Source: Chara braunii (Eukaryota > Streptophyta > Charophyceae > Charales > Characeae). From it: a stretch of DNA of 32,771 nt. The DNA lies in NCBI GenBank assembly GCA_003427395.1, contig BFEA01000594.1:858852-891622 (forward strand). Direction: 5' to 3'. The first letter of the stretch is position 1; each line of letters opens with the position of its first letter. Both the position numbers and the translations under genes were made by a program. The notes beneath the pieces were generated by a model, which made no database searches, was not told the DNA's origin, and saw only the letters and a program-made list of their open reading frames with translations. This document shows, one piece after another, positions 20,213-30,003 of the stretch.

Positions 20213-20279
20213 ACCCGGCTCGNCTCCAACTGCCAGCTGACTCACACATTACAAAGAACAGTGATTGATATAGGCGGCA

Positions 20280-20485
20280 GCTGCTAAGGAGTGTGTTAGC
20301 AGCTCACCTGCCTAGTCGGTCAGCCCCAAAAAGCAGATGGCACAGGGGCGTGCAGCCCCTGCCTTCTCGTGATGATTCCCACACCGCAACGAGTAGGAGG
20401 ATGCGGGCCNGTTGCGAAGCCTGTGCAAAGCGGTCTTGGTGCAGAGCTTGGTGGTACTAGCAGAAAAACGGACCTTTGAGGCCAA
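20280..20485 (+). pseudogene. Large-subunit rRNA fragment, direct
   Basis: Clear matches, in order, to the large-subunit rRNA: GCTAAGGAGTGTGT, CAGCTCACCTGCC, AGCCCC-AAAA, GAGTAGGAGG-TGCGGG, GGTGCAGAGCTTGGTGGTACT and TTTGAGGCC. The downstream end overlaps the same rRNA part that is present at 757-875. It is diverged, and it is oriented opposite to the neighbouring fragment (20062-20212), which in the intact rRNA lies upstream of it in the same orientation. An A-rich stretch (20490-20540) follows it directly. Confidence 0.85.
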
Positions 20486-20560
20486 TATGGAAAGAAAGAG
20501 AGAAAAAAATAAAGTAAAATAAAATAAAGTAAAGTAAAAAATTATGTGCGCACAACTACC
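20486..20560 (+). repeat. A-rich tail-like tract
   Basis: AAAATAAAGT-type repeats directly follow the rRNA fragment, as would be expected at the 3' end of a retroposed sequence. Confidence 0.45.
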
Positions 20561-20639
20561 CACAACCTGTGGCCTCCAGTTATGTCCCCTCTATCCGTCC
20601 CAGCCCAGGCATAGCTCACTATCCGCGGTCCTCACTTTC

Positions 20640-22709
20640 CCTGATCCCTACGGGCATGGTCACGCTGCGACCCCAAATCTGCAAAAATATGCAGATTTGG
20701 GACGGGCCAGTTCATGGTTTTGATCACACTGCTGTACCTCTCGGCCATTTGTAGGAACAGCAAACTGGTACTTCGCAGGTCACACAGCACTGTCCACAAA
20801 CTGTGCAACTCTTGTCAAAGAAAAAAGGCAAAAATAAAAAATAGTATATAAAAAAGATAGGCAACCGTGGTCACCCCCGGACGTGGCCGTGAATTTTTGT
20901 ACCCCACGGTTACACAACTGAGGCTGTTGTCAAGTGGTCATACGCAAAGTGGTACTTCTGGGACCTCAGAAACTGTGAAACCGGCCCCATGCCTTACCGG
21001 CCTCAATGGGCACGCTCACACTCAAACCTCCTTCTGCAAAAAAATGGGACTGGCCAGGCCCACACACTTAGCTCAAACAGCATGATGGAACTAGGTTGGC
21101 CCACACTCAAGCCTCACACAGCGGATCGAAGTTGGTGTCCGCTGTATCCCCTGGTCATGGCCCCCCCAAACCTTGTCCACCATCCCGCGGGTCCCCACGG
21201 GCATACTCACATTCAAGTATCTCATGGCAATAGCGCTGCGGTGGGCGGTGTGCCTGATCTGCACCCCGGCGGGCACATGCCCTTTCCTTTTTCTTGCGTA
21301 AGGGCCACGCCCTTGAAATAACAACATACCGCCGAAGGGCATTGGATAATCAGAATATTTTTATTTTGGTCACCTATAGTTCGACAGTTCATGGGTGTAC
21401 TCATTGAGGTAGGCTCTCGTGTCACGACCGGTTTCGGTTCCACCGCCGGACCACATTCAAGAAAAAAAACAACGAATGAAAGTAAAAATAATAATAATAA
21501 ACTTAGAAAGAGCTTAGAAACACGGAATAGGGGGAGGAGGCCGTTGGTACTTGGCCCTCGGTTCTCCCTCTTGGGCCCACGGTCGGACCCCCCAGCAAAA
21601 ATTAAGGGGGACAGTCCCACGGGACCCTCAACCCCTCAGTTTCCTCCTTAGACGCTCCTTCGCTCCTCCGTTGCCGGTTGCTGGCCTTGATCTCAAGATC
21701 CGCTGGTTGAAAGTCTAGTGTTGTAACCAATAGGGCTAAGCCCAAGCCTGGTTGCAGCAGACGCAGCCGCTCATATGAAGAGCAACTCCGGCAGTCCTGG
21801 GCCTGCAGCAGCCGTACTAAGGCTGCTACGTGATTTCCCNTCAAACCCACGGCCCCGTACGCACGCACATGCTATTAGGGGCCAGATTTCGTTCGGCACA
21901 TCACGCTTCTAGCCCCCCACAATGCCGCACCTGAAGACCGAGGCTCTCATCTCCCGCCGCACTCGTCAAAGAGACCGCCCTTTTATCGCCTCCTTTNTNN
22001 GAACCNANCCTTTGCTCTAGTTCACGTNCCCCTCTACTCGGCTTCCTTGACAGCTTCTACTATCGATAGCGTATAGTCAACCTAGTGCTTGCGTAACTTC
22101 ACACAGCGTGGCCCCGAGAGGCCGTTATTAATAGTGCTAGTACCTAAGGTTGAGACANACTATTGCAGAATTTAATATAGGTTGTTGTCGTACGGCACGC
22201 GGGCCTACCAAAATACATCTAGGCTACTCCTCTGCCCACAGACCGAACTCACGACTGTCGGCCTATGACGCCTGCTGCTCATACGGCCTGGCTCCGTCCA
22301 CGACCGTCAACCTCCCGCATCTATCGCGCGGAGGTNACCGCTTGCGTTCTACTCTCTCTCCCGCACCCCAATTANTGCACAGAGCAACACNNCTTCCGAT
22401 NACNCATGTCGAATGACTGCAGATGTACCATGATCACTTCAATAAAAGAAAAANNTTTCCTAGCTTTAATCAAAGCAAAAAAACTTTGCCGGCGGAAACG
22501 CCGACCCTATAGCATCAAGAATAAAAATCATCACGCGTGCCTCAAAACTGCACGCCCACACACACTTTACTTCCAGTCAACCGTTCAGTCAACGCGAACC
22601 AAACACAACCGCAACTTCGCACGGTATACTCAAATCCTGAAGAACCCTTACTTTCTGTCACTTGCAAAACCCAGGGCGGATACCCTTGTAAGGGTATTCG
22701 CGCCGACAG
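20640..22709 (+). repeat. Interspersed repeat family, copy B
   Basis: Direct-orientation homologue of copy A, similarly preceded by rRNA-derived sequence and ended by the GACA hairpin. An A-rich tract at about 20816-20862 matches that of copy A. Many Ns fall between 21840 and 22460. No conserved ORF was seen. Confidence 0.75.
22674..22709 (+). repeat. TACCCTT-GT-AAGGGTA hairpin with CCGACAGC, site 3
   Basis: A perfect 7-bp inner stem (22681-22687 with 22690-22696) and an outer GGCG/CGCC pairing with bulges, followed by CGACAGC. It closes repeat copy B as site 1 closes copy A. Confidence 0.75.
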
Positions 22710-22799
22710 CGACACATCAAAACCACAATGCAACGTGATCCGTCACTGTGCGCAGCCAATCGAGACCACTACACGAAGGACACAACTAGCACAAGTGTG

Positions 22800-22915
22800 C
22801 ATTCTAACAAGTCGGACGGAAGACGTGGCCAATCTCACGGTGCCACCGGCGGATGCATCACACATCCCTGAAGTCCCTACCCTCGCATTTAGTCGGCGGC
22901 GAAGCAGGTAAGAAT
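22800..22915 (+). repeat. Short repeat ending in GTAAGA, copy 2
   Basis: Homologous to 13040-13175. The closest shared stretch is CCAATCTCACGG followed by GGCGGATGCATCACACATC. It ends at GTAAGA (22908) and runs straight into a TAA microsatellite. Confidence 0.55.
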
Positions 22916-22921
22916 AACTTG

Positions 22922-22970
22922 TTTTAATAATAATAATAATAATAACAATAATAATAATAATAATAATTAT

Positions 22971-23005
<35 letters not shown>

Positions 23006-23084
23006 TAGTAATATAAAAAATAACAATAGTAATAATTTCAAGAACAAAAAAAAACAATAATAATAATAATAATAATAATAATAT
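22922..23084. repeat. (TAA)n microsatellites
   Basis: Two runs of TAA/AAT units (about 22922-23004 and 23052-23084), with an A-rich interruption between them. Confidence 0.9.
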
Positions 23085-23160
23085 TGGATGAATACTACTT
23101 ATCTTTCCGGTCAAATACATGTTTGGACGTGCCGGGAGATCAACAATCCTGATACACATA

Positions 23161-23341
23161 CCCATACACACACATGCACGCAAACACGCACGCACGCACA
23201 CACACACACACTCACACACATATACACACTAGCACACGTGTAGCAGCGCATAATTCCATGTTATAAAGGTAGATTGACTCGATTCCGTTTATGTCATTGA
23301 TGGGAGTAGCGGAAACTTAACCGCAAATTTGAAAACTTACA

Positions 23342-23433
<92 letters not shown>

Positions 23434-23435
23434 GT
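23161..23435. repeat. (CA)n and (TC)n microsatellites
   Basis: A CA/GCA-rich stretch at about 23161-23222 and a long TC tract at about 23344-23435. The DNA between them has no recognisable feature. Confidence 0.9.
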
Positions 23436-23454
23436 CCTCACGCAGCACGATCCG

Positions 23455-23610
23455 TCACGATGTGCCGCATGCTGAGATGACAACACGGGGACAACAGCAT
23501 AAGCGAGCATCCAACAAGTCAGGTGGATGACGCACCTGACCTCACGACGTCATCGGTGGCGGCACCACAGATCTGAGTCCCACAGTCTCCGCTCCCGCAC
23601 AAGGTAAACA
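23455..23610 (+). repeat. Short repeat ending in GTAAAC, copy 3
   Basis: More diverged relative of 13040-13175. It keeps GAGCATCCAACAAGTCAGG, GGATGACG and the final donor-like GTAAAC (23604). Confidence 0.45.
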
Positions 23611-24347
23611 ACGGATGCTCGGCCAACGACACTCGGATGTCAGAGCCTTCTCACCAACTCGCGACACCTTCCAAACGGAACACACAGTTGTGAGTACGGA
23701 CACGAAGACAACACCACAACAACGTCACAATCACTATTCTTGAAACCTATGGATGAGGGGGTTGAAACCGCGAGTTGGTGTCGGGTAAGTAGTTCTCCCT
23801 CCCGCCCTTTTTTTTTCTTTTCTTCTTCTTCTTTTTATTATTTTTCTTCTTCATCTTCATCTACTTCCTTTTTTCTGCTTCTAAACATTGTGAAAGGCGC
23901 ACCCTCTTCCGGCCCACGCTCCCTCTGTGCGATCCTCCCCTGATCGCTCTTGCCTCGCACATGTGGGGGCAGACCATCCACGTACTTGCCTTCGAGCCCC
24001 CAGTCATCCACAACCCTTCCATCACGGTCACTCTCTCCTCCATAACTCGGTTGGCTTTTCTCCTAGGCACTGTTGATCTGCGCTAGGCCGCAGGCATCTC
24101 CCTCAACGCTCACAGGCATCTCGTCCATCACATTTTGCTTCACGCGCTTCAACTTCCTCTTGGCTTCGTGGCGAAGTCCTGGTAGGACTTACATTTTCTT
24201 CGAATGAATCCGCCTCAGATCTTGACTCAAATTCGCTGAGGCAGATTCACTATGTTTGATTGTAAATATCAGGCGGGAAAAAAAACAAAAAACAAATTGA
24301 ATTACTACTCACGCCGTTTGTCCACTTGTCTCGTTGCTGCTACAACG
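23611..24347. other. No gene seen
   Basis: A T-rich pyrimidine tract at 23805-23880 follows a GGTAAGT at about 23788, which resembles an intron start, but no exon could be supported. Confidence 0.35.
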
Positions 24348-24450
24348 TGGGGGGGGGAGGGGGGGTTACAAAGTATCAGTTTCTAACTAACTCATACTTA
24401 GGAGGGCTCGGGTTCAAGCCCCGACCGCCCAAACGAGGGCGGAAGTGTAC
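24348..24450 (+). repeat. G-run and tRNA T-arm-like SINE fragment
   Basis: After G-rich runs (24348-24365) there is a perfect tRNA T-arm, TCGGG-TTCAAGC-CCCGA (24408-24424), which also forms a pol III B-box, followed by CCGCCCA. No matching acceptor strand or A-box was seen upstream, so it is likely a SINE remnant and not a tRNA. Confidence 0.35.
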
Positions 24451-25560
24451 TGTAGTTTGGTAGCCAAAAAGTGTCTAGCCTCAGCGGTTGGTAGGCCTCG
24501 ATCCCTACGTCCCTTACTTATCAAACAGTACCGAGACCTACTGAGTTAGCTCCCACTTTAGGTAAAAGGGGAGCAGCTCTAGAATCTACATAGCAGCGGG
24601 GCTCAGTCCGACTAGTGGCCTGAGCCTGTTTTGTAATTCTGAGTGTGTGCATGTTTTGTCTGCCTCCATGCCGGTCTGAGTGTTTGTCGACTTGAGTGTG
24701 TGTGTGTGACCCGCAAGGGTACTTGGTTAATCAGAAGGCCCGAAGGGTCGATACTTACTTGAGGTCGTAACTTTGATGGTTGCAGTGGGAAAACACTCAA
24801 GTAGCGGGGGTAGGCCTGGACACTTAAGTGCAGCGAAAAACACTTAAGTAACAGGTAGGTCGGTACCACACCAAGTAGAGGTAGATGTGTCGGGCACTCG
24901 AGGTCGAGCAGAAAAAGACAAAAGTTGGCATTTTTAGAGTCCCAGTACTGGTAGGTAGGCGGGTACCAGTTCAAGCAGCCTAAGTCTAAGGCTTGTGCGA
25001 GCGATATCAGGGTCTGCAATGATGTTTCCCTCCGAAAGGGATGGGGTACCGGTTGCTTGGACCAGCCGAGCGGTCGGAATGGCATCGCCCAAGCGGCAAT
25101 TGCCTCTTTACATATAGGCCAAACGAGAGCCTCAACTTTATTTGCGGTATACGAGTAAGGACAGAGGTACCGCTCGAGCAAGTGTTACGAATTTGGGTGC
25201 TACTACAAACCCGATGATCACACACTTATAATCGCTTCAGTCGAATGAATGGTCGGGGTGTATATTATTCTAACTAACGTTCTAACGACTAAGTCTCAGC
25301 GTGTGTCATAGATCTTCTCGACATAAACCTACCCAATCAACCCCTCGACCTATTCGGTAGAAGGGTAATACTACCGATCCTAACCATCATAGCGCGCGTC
25401 ATAAAAACGAGAGTGCATACTAATGAAATTTTCTCACCGATTTGCCCTAACCTCGATGCTCGAGGGAATAGCTTCAAAGTNTCGCGCGAAAGACGAGTAC
25501 ATTTTTAAATCCAAACCNACTCCNTCATGGCGGTCGGTGCAATCGGTGTGTTGACTGTAA
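24451..25560. other. No gene seen; ACTTAAGT-like short repeats
   Basis: Short palindromic ACTTAAGT or ACTCAAGT stretches recur near 24796, 24821 and 24840. A 189-codon minus-strand ORF (24612-25181) has low-complexity ends and no recognisable domain. Ns occur at 25481, 25518 and 25523. Confidence 0.35.
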
Positions 25561-25568
25561 AAACATGG

Positions 25569-25605
25569 CCAAATACCCTTGTAAAAGGGTATTTGGTCTG
25601 ACAAC
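25569..25605 (+). repeat. Perfect 12-bp hairpin plus TCTGACAAC, site 4
   Basis: CCAAATACCCTT (25569-25580) pairs perfectly with AAGGGTATTTGG (25585-25596) around GTAA, followed by TCTGACAAC. It has the longest perfect stem of the four sites. Confidence 0.85.
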
Positions 25606-25774
25606 GGTCATTCTAACCACACGATACACTTTACGAAACAACATCAAGCTTCACTTGTAGATCACGCCTAGCCCCTTTCTCTACCTGACTTGTAACCTTT
25701 TTATGGATCGAAACGCACTGACGTCACGCGCAAGACTCTGCATAAATAGGACGTTGTTTCACGAGTCTCCTTCA

Positions 25775-26280
25775 TAATGACCACCCATGCATAAATACAT
25801 GAGCATTCGTTGTCAAGCGCATCAGCTCCCGCTTTTTCGCAAAGCGTGGGAGCCCTCCCGACCATGTCACGCTAGAGTTAAACCAAACAAAACAAAATGA
25901 GAGATAACTTGGGAACAACGCAAAATAATCTCGCGAACCGCCGAAACGGTCGCGGTAGCGTCGTCCCTTCGCCGCTCTAGCCGGGTGCGCCAGCCGCACA
26001 TCCCGTGGTCCCCTATGACAGGATAGGTTCCCATGGGACAAAAGCTTCCCCTCCCTAAGGGGTTGTCACCACCCTTAGGGACGTATCCCTACTGAGCTAC
26101 TGACCCACATGTGAAAGTTCTTAGATGCAGTCGCAGAGGTAGGTTAGCGGAGGGGTTTTGCTCGTTCGCTGTAGCATAGATATGCTTGGTTTAAACGCCA
26201 AATGAACTCGAACGTTGTCCGTTCTTAGGGCGTTGATCTCTTAGGTGCGGAGCAAACGTCGGTCGAATAGAACGGAATTA
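25775..26280 (+). repeat. Long repeat element, copy R2 (head block only)
   Basis: Aligns with the head block of R1 (13240-13650) and, inverted, with 9180-9680. Shared stretches include GCCGGGTGCGCCAGCCGCAC or close variants, GAGCTACTGACCCACATG and CGTCGGTCGAATAG. The local hairpin here is GCTCCC-GCTTT with AAAGC-GGGAGC. Homology stops near 26280, so this copy is truncated or its remainder has diverged. Confidence 0.65.
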
Positions 26281-28140
26281 ACCAAGCGTGAAACCCAACA
26301 TTAATCCTAGTCCCTTTAGACACAAAGTCAAAAGAAAATTATAACACCCACGCATTATTATATCAAAAGGATCGACCGTAGTCGATAGAAATAAATATTC
26401 AATCTGAAATGGACCGACCGAAAGAATTATAATACCCACTAGTAGGTTGCCGAAAACACGGCCTACTGGACTCAAAACAAGAATGGACGGACCGCAAAAA
26501 AAAAAGTTGGCACATTCGAAATAGGGCGGTGGTACGTTTTTTTTTATAGGTTTTTTCTTCATCAGTGCGAGAGGCTCTCGGGTGCCTGCTTGGGGGGATC
26601 ACCTGATTGGGCGCCCCGGACGCCCAAGGTGGAAAGTTAGGTTTGTAGTTGCAGCTAAACAATTTTTCTTCCCTCTCCCCCTAGTCCCTTCATCAACGAT
26701 GACCTGCTATTGGACTGCAATCACCGTATGACCCCCTAAGCCCAATCTGAAGATACCCCTCTCTCAATCACCCGCCCTTACACATATTGTTTTCTCTCTC
26801 TCTCTTAACCTTTCTTTCGTTCTCTCTCTTTCTCTTACACACAACTAGATACACCTACACAACTATGTAGATTGTTTGTGGAATACTTGAATTTCCTGAT
26901 CTTTCTCAATTCGCCTCGTTTACTTTTATCATTTTATGGCTTGTCATTTATGTTATTTCTTATGTACAATGAAATTTAAATTTGAGCGATATTTATTTTT
27001 GTAAGATTCTCAAAAGTTAAAGGAGTTTTGCAGTTCTTGATTTTGTATCTTTAATTTTTGTGCTTTCAAATAGTGATTAATTATGGGTATGAATACCAAC
27101 CAAACGACGTTATTGAAAATTGACACTAGTATAATTTTGTTAAAATTAGATGGGGATAGCAGCAAGGTTTCAATAAACATGAAATAAGTTAGAATCTATT
27201 GACTGACTTCAAAGAGGTGGAGAGCCGAAAATTGTATTTGTATAGGAGTTTTTTGGGGAGGGAGTAAGGGGCCCCGACCTTCTTTCAGTGGTTGTATCAG
27301 TTCTCGGAGAGGAGTTTCGTGCAAGGGTGCGAAATAACAAATGGATGATAATAAGACTTAAATCTATTGATTGAGGCTGAAATGTGTTAATTTAAACAAA
27401 ACGTTTTTGAGTTTTACTGAATGTCTATAAATTTATGTTGTATAGATGGGAATTAGATAAAGCGTCTCTCATATCCTAACTTTTTTTTGTTTCTTCATTT
27501 TTATTTTTTTTTCCTCCTTGTTATTCTTCCCCTATTTCTTTTTCGACGTTTCTCCTTGTTTAGTTTTTTTTTTTTTTTTTGCTAGGTAGGTTGTTTTTTT
27601 TCTCTCTAACCTACGTAATTAAAAAAAGTTGAGCCAGCAAGAGAGAGAGAGAGAGACGGAAGAGGAGGCACGACCATCGCACCCTGCCACATGCGACCGA
27701 CACAGCCATGTTACAGTGTAGCAACGCCCTTGCCATTCCGAGTCCATTCCCCCTCGTCCCTTTATCCGCTCCCCCCCCGCAGTCATAGTTTTTTTTTTCG
27801 TTTTTTTTTTTTCTTCTCCGTCTTGTTCTTTTTTCTATTTTTTTCATTTTTTTTGTTCACCATTTTTTACTACTTAAAACAGGAAACAAAATAAAAGGTC
27901 GACATACAGAGAGAGAGAGAGAGGAGGAGGAGGGGAGGGGCAAGGAAAAGGAGAGGTAAGGGAAGGAAGGGCGATAGCGCCTTGTCAGGTGTCAGCGGTG
28001 CTGGTATTTGACCCCTCCCGGGGCGGCCCAACGTGGGTTGGATGAGGGCCTGGTTGGGGCGGGCCGTGCGCCCAGGCCGGGGGCTGCAGATGGCAGACCG
28101 GAGGCGGATCAGGGCCTCACGCACTGAAAGGTAGGCGTTG
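26281..28140. other. No gene seen; AT-rich and poly-T/GA-rich DNA
   Basis: 26281-26560 is AT-rich with short palindromes. 26780-27480 is AT-rich without ORFs. 27481-27600 and 27786-27860 are T-rich. GA runs lie at 27640-27660 and 27908-27960. 27980-28110 is GC-rich, and an 84-codon minus-strand ORF crosses it, but I do not recognise its product. Confidence 0.4.
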
Positions 28141-28568
28141 GTTTCATTAATGAGGGCGATGACAGTTCGTCGCTTATTTTAAAACAACACATTCATGGCA
28201 ATCATAAGTCAGACCCTGTTTGGCATACCAATGTCAAAACACATTGCAAATCAATCACAATGCAGCGAAGTTGGGCTAACCACAAGTTTCAAACAATGAT
28301 AACATGGAAGTGTGTCATAGTGTGTATTCACTCATGAGACTGATGGACATTCATTAGCACATCATTTATGTAAGAACACATTGATTAGCACATCATACCT
28401 ATGTCGCATCTGAAATTAACAGCACATTCATGACAACAGAGCAGAAAACAATCACCAAACAACAACGACTTAGATGCAAGACCAATGTTGGCGGAAGAAC
28501 AAGAACAAGAGCAAATATAAGACAAAGCATTTTAATGGAAATGCGTATGCACAAGGCTGAAGCCAAAA
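28141..28568. other. No gene seen; downstream flank of the transposase
   Basis: AT-rich. A 14-base direct repeat ATTAGCACATCAT occurs twice near 28355 and 28384. The 3' end of the hAT element may lie here or further left, but no terminal inverted repeat can be confirmed because the other end is outside the window. Confidence 0.35.
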
Positions 28569-28706
28569 ACTGGACCCGTAGTCTCTACTCTACAACCGAG
28601 TAGCAAAAAAAAAACTGGACCCATCGTCTCTGCTACACAACAGAGTACCAAAAAAAAACTGGACCCGTCGACGAACGTCGTCTCTACAGTATAACCGAGT
28701 AGCAAA
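28569..28706. repeat. Three tandem ACTGGACCC units with hairpins and A-runs
   Basis: Units start at 28569, 28614 and 28658 (period 44-45), each beginning ACTGGACCC and ending in an A-run. Unit one pairs CTACTC (28585-28590) with GAGTAG (28598-28603). Unit two pairs CTCTG (28628-28632) with CAGAG (28641-28645). Unit three is expanded by a GACGAACGTC palindrome. They lie just past the stop codon of the transposase, so they may be part of its 3' untranslated region. Confidence 0.7.
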
Positions 28707-28870
28707 AAAAAACAACAAAAAAAAACTAACGTCCACATACTATCGTCGTCTCCATGGAACAACATCAACATAAATATGCTACAACCCTGCCGACAGAGCG
28801 TCCAGGCTGTACAGCCAAGGGGAAAAAAAAAAAAACTAATGACAAAAAAAATAATACACCACAGACGTCG

Positions 28871-30003
28871 TCATCTCCCACCAGAGCGCGCATGGCCTCT
28901 CCCACCAGAGCGCGCGCGGGCATGCGATCCTCCCCGGCGCCCTCCTCTCCCTCCGGCACCTGTGCCCCGTGCCCCACTGACGTATGCCGCATGTGCTGCA
29001 GCGGCCGCTGCGGTCACCTGTGCCCTGTGTCTGCGAGCCGGAGTCTCGATCGGCTCGGACTCAGTGTTTGCGTCCTCGTCCTCCTCCACCTGTGCAGCAA
29101 TCCCCCTCTCTCTCTCCCTTTGAATCGCGTCCAACGCTGCCTGTCCAGCGTCGACCCCTGCAGCGAGTCGAGCCTCAACCTCTGAAAGGCCATGCTGTCG
29201 TTTCGTCCTGGGACGCATCAACAACCCCTCCTCGCCCGATGTGAACTGCTCTTCCTGCAGCCTGTCCGTGGATGTCCCTGGGGCCTTTAGGACCAATGTC
29301 CTCCTCGTCTCCGCTCGTGACAAACCAAGCATGCAGCCTGCCATCTGCAGGCTCGGACGGCTGGACCTGCCCTCCGCAGCCCACGTCTGAGCAGGCGCAC
29401 GTCCCGTGAAGACGCCCCTCCCGGCGTCGTAATCCGCCCGCAACCGGTCACCGACCCGACGAACAGCTGACCATCTGCCACCCACACCTCCTCGGACTGG
29501 CGGCGGGGAACCGCCACTGTGCGCAACTCCGGGTGCCACCGTCCGGTCCCCGGTGTCGACCCTGCCCTCCGGAGTCCGTGCGGGCAGTGGAGGCATCGAT
29601 CCTGCATTATCTCTGCCACCGTCGCTGCGTCTGCCAGACCCCACCTCACCCGCACCAGACTCCCTCCCTCTAACGCCACTGACCGACGAACCCGACCAGT
29701 GAGGGCTCACCACTGTGAACGGCAGCGGTGAATATGCCCTCCCAGGGGCCTGCTGCTTGCCGCTCTTGCGGCCCATGTGTGCGAAACGGTCATCCGTCAA
29801 CACATGCGCCAAAGCATCGGCGTCCAAGAAAGTGTGCGCTGCGCCGTCAGGGCGCATGGGAGGCACTGTGGGGTCCCTCAACACCAAGGCGAGCCTATCT
29901 GGATCGTCCTCCGGACCGTGGTCGTCGTCATCGTCGCCGTCCGGTTCATCGTCTCCACCGGCACCCGCGGTATCCCCATCTCCACCGGGTCCACCCCCTC
30001 CTC
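28871..30003 (-). CDS. C-terminal continuation of the hAT transposase in a shifted frame
   Basis: A second minus-strand frame, open from 30169 to a stop at 28871, takes over where the first ends. The overlap is acidic and Gly-rich in both frames. Removing one base from the run of five C (plus strand, 29994-29998) would join them. After the junction the product is Gly/Asp-rich (DGDDDDDHGPEDD), passes through a hydrophilic region with a more ordered stretch (about LSEVEARLAAGVDAGQAALDA), and ends in RGG- and RSGG-type repeats, which often bind nucleic acid. I do not recognise a named domain. The break may be a sequencing error in the homopolymer, a real inactivating mutation, or a short intron. 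Confidence 0.6.

Noticed and set aside
24400-24431. Functional tRNA gene
   Set aside because: A perfect T-arm only. No D-arm, anticodon arm or acceptor partner upstream.
24612-25181. 189-codon minus-strand ORF
   Set aside because: No recognisable domain, TG-repeat-derived end, and no related frame elsewhere in the window.
28776-29185. Plus-strand Pro/Ser-rich ORFs of 115-143 codons
   Set aside because: Antisense shadows of the Gly/Arg-rich transposase tail.
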